A model generated the notes under the pieces. That model worked only from the letters and a program-made list of their open reading frames with translations. It was not told the DNA's origin and ran no database searches. A stretch of DNA of 5,188 nt from Bacteroidota bacterium (GTDB lineage Bacteria > Bacteroidota > Bacteroidia > Bacteroidales > JAAYUG01): positions 1-5,188 of the forward strand of contig JAKAMP010000254.1 of the NCBI GenBank assembly GCA_021812865.1, in the 5' to 3' direction. The position numbers and the translations under genes are program-made. This document shows, piece by piece, positions 4,774 to 5,188 of the stretch; position 1 is the first letter of the stretch; each line of letters opens with the position of its first letter.

Positions 4774-5188
4774 CTATTTTTCTATAGTAAAGACATCCTG
4801 AAAAATAGACTGAAGCGCTTCAATTTCATCATCATTTAACATATGGAAGGTGTTTCTTCTCCTTTTTGGAAAGATTCCTTTATTCTGATGAGTAAACCGG
4901 ATAAATGAATCAATTAGCTTATCTGGCATATCGATTCTCTGCTTCATTAATTCTTTGGCCTCATCATAATTCTGCAAGAAATTTAATTCATTTGGAAGGT
5001 CTTGGGATATAGCAGTTTCAATAACTTTACATAAATATTCAGTTTGTGCTGTTAGATCTGGGAACCTATAATATCCTTCAACTTCAGAGGCATTTAAAAC
5101 GATTAATTTTTGTTTTTTATCTTTTGTGTACTTAATTATCTGCATAATTGGTTTAGAATAGGCTTCAAGAGCATCATCATAAAGTTTC
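4774..5188 (-). CDS. Fic-family protein, C-terminal part (partial, N-terminus outside the window)
   Basis: The frame is open from the window edge, so the Met at 5145 is internal and not the start. 137 residues are visible, beginning KLYDDALEAYSKPIMQIIKY. Key stretches are FPDLTAQTEYLCKVIETAI, NELNFLQNYDEAKELM, IDMPDKLIDSFIRFTHQN, FPKRRRNTFHMLNDDEIEAL and the end QDVFTIEK. The pattern of an aromatic-D-T-A-Q-TEYL segment, then NYD, then DMPD--ID-FIRF--QN-G, then LNDDEI, is the C-terminal tail I associate with Fic proteins. Most Fic proteins transfer AMP or another nucleotide moiety to a target protein. The catalytic HPFx[D/E]GNGR motif would lie upstream, off the window, so activity cannot be judged. 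The C-terminus looks complete. The DNA is A+T-rich (12 G+C of 60 at 5101-5160 against 34 of 60 at 2221-2280 in the core), suggesting horizontal acquisition. Assignment is from remembered family pattern. Confidence 0.65.
   Translation of the reverse strand, partial: KLYDDALEAYSKPIMQIIKYTKDKKQKLIVLNASEVEGYYRFPDLTAQTEYLCKVIETAISQDLPNELNFLQNYDEAKELMKQRIDMPDKLIDSFIRFTHQNKGIFPKRRRNTFHMLNDDEIEALQSIFQDVFTIEK

Noticed and set aside
4774..5145. Complete 123-residue protein starting at Met 5145
   Set aside because: The frame is open upstream to the window edge with family-like residues (YDDALEAYSKPI), so the Met is internal to a longer Fic protein.

Overview
The window reads as a chromosomal segment of a Bacteroidota bacterium, probably of the Bacteroidales/Marinilabiliales type. 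Three signals point there. The first is the block of a RecD-like helicase gene divergent from a DUF3822 gene that runs into rsmD, and DUF3822 is essentially a Bacteroidota family. The second is a tRNA promoter matching the Bacteroidota sigma pattern, TTTG, 19 bp, then TAnnTTTG. The third is the absence of clear Shine-Dalgarno sequences. No species can be named from this sequence.

Layout. Positions 80-1495 (minus) carry a complete 471-residue superfamily 1 helicase with all its ATPase motifs. Divergent from it, 1640-2497 (plus) encodes a DUF3822 protein that overlaps by 10 bp the TTG-started rsmD gene (2488-3045), whose product methylates G966 of 16S rRNA. Next is a tRNA-Asp(GTC) gene (3127-3200) with its own promoter and an intrinsic terminator. 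This left part is ordinary core genome.

From about 3240 the character changes to accessory, decayed DNA. It holds two copies of a 34-bp imperfect repeat (29/34 identical), each downstream of a terminator-like hairpin. A headless fragment of a RecA/RadA-like P-loop ATPase, with an intact Walker A motif but no start, follows directly. The fragment is cut by an IS630-family insertion sequence (about 3646-4754), which has recognisable terminal inverted repeats and a TA on each side. The IS transposase is dead on two counts: the first catalytic Asp is Asn, and an in-frame TAA lies just after the last catalytic Glu, with recognisable coding sequence continuing in the same frame to the proper TGA. 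At the right edge is the C-terminal part of a Fic-family protein (minus strand, continuing out of the window) in clearly more A+T-rich DNA, which suggests a different origin.

Functionally, helicase, rsmD and tRNA-Asp are housekeeping genes of DNA maintenance and translation; DUF3822 has no known role. The right third is a tRNA-proximal accessory scar rather than a working system. I see no convincing new multi-gene system here. The most informative observations are the doubly inactivated transposase, the near-reconstructable empty site, and the 34-bp repeat pair.
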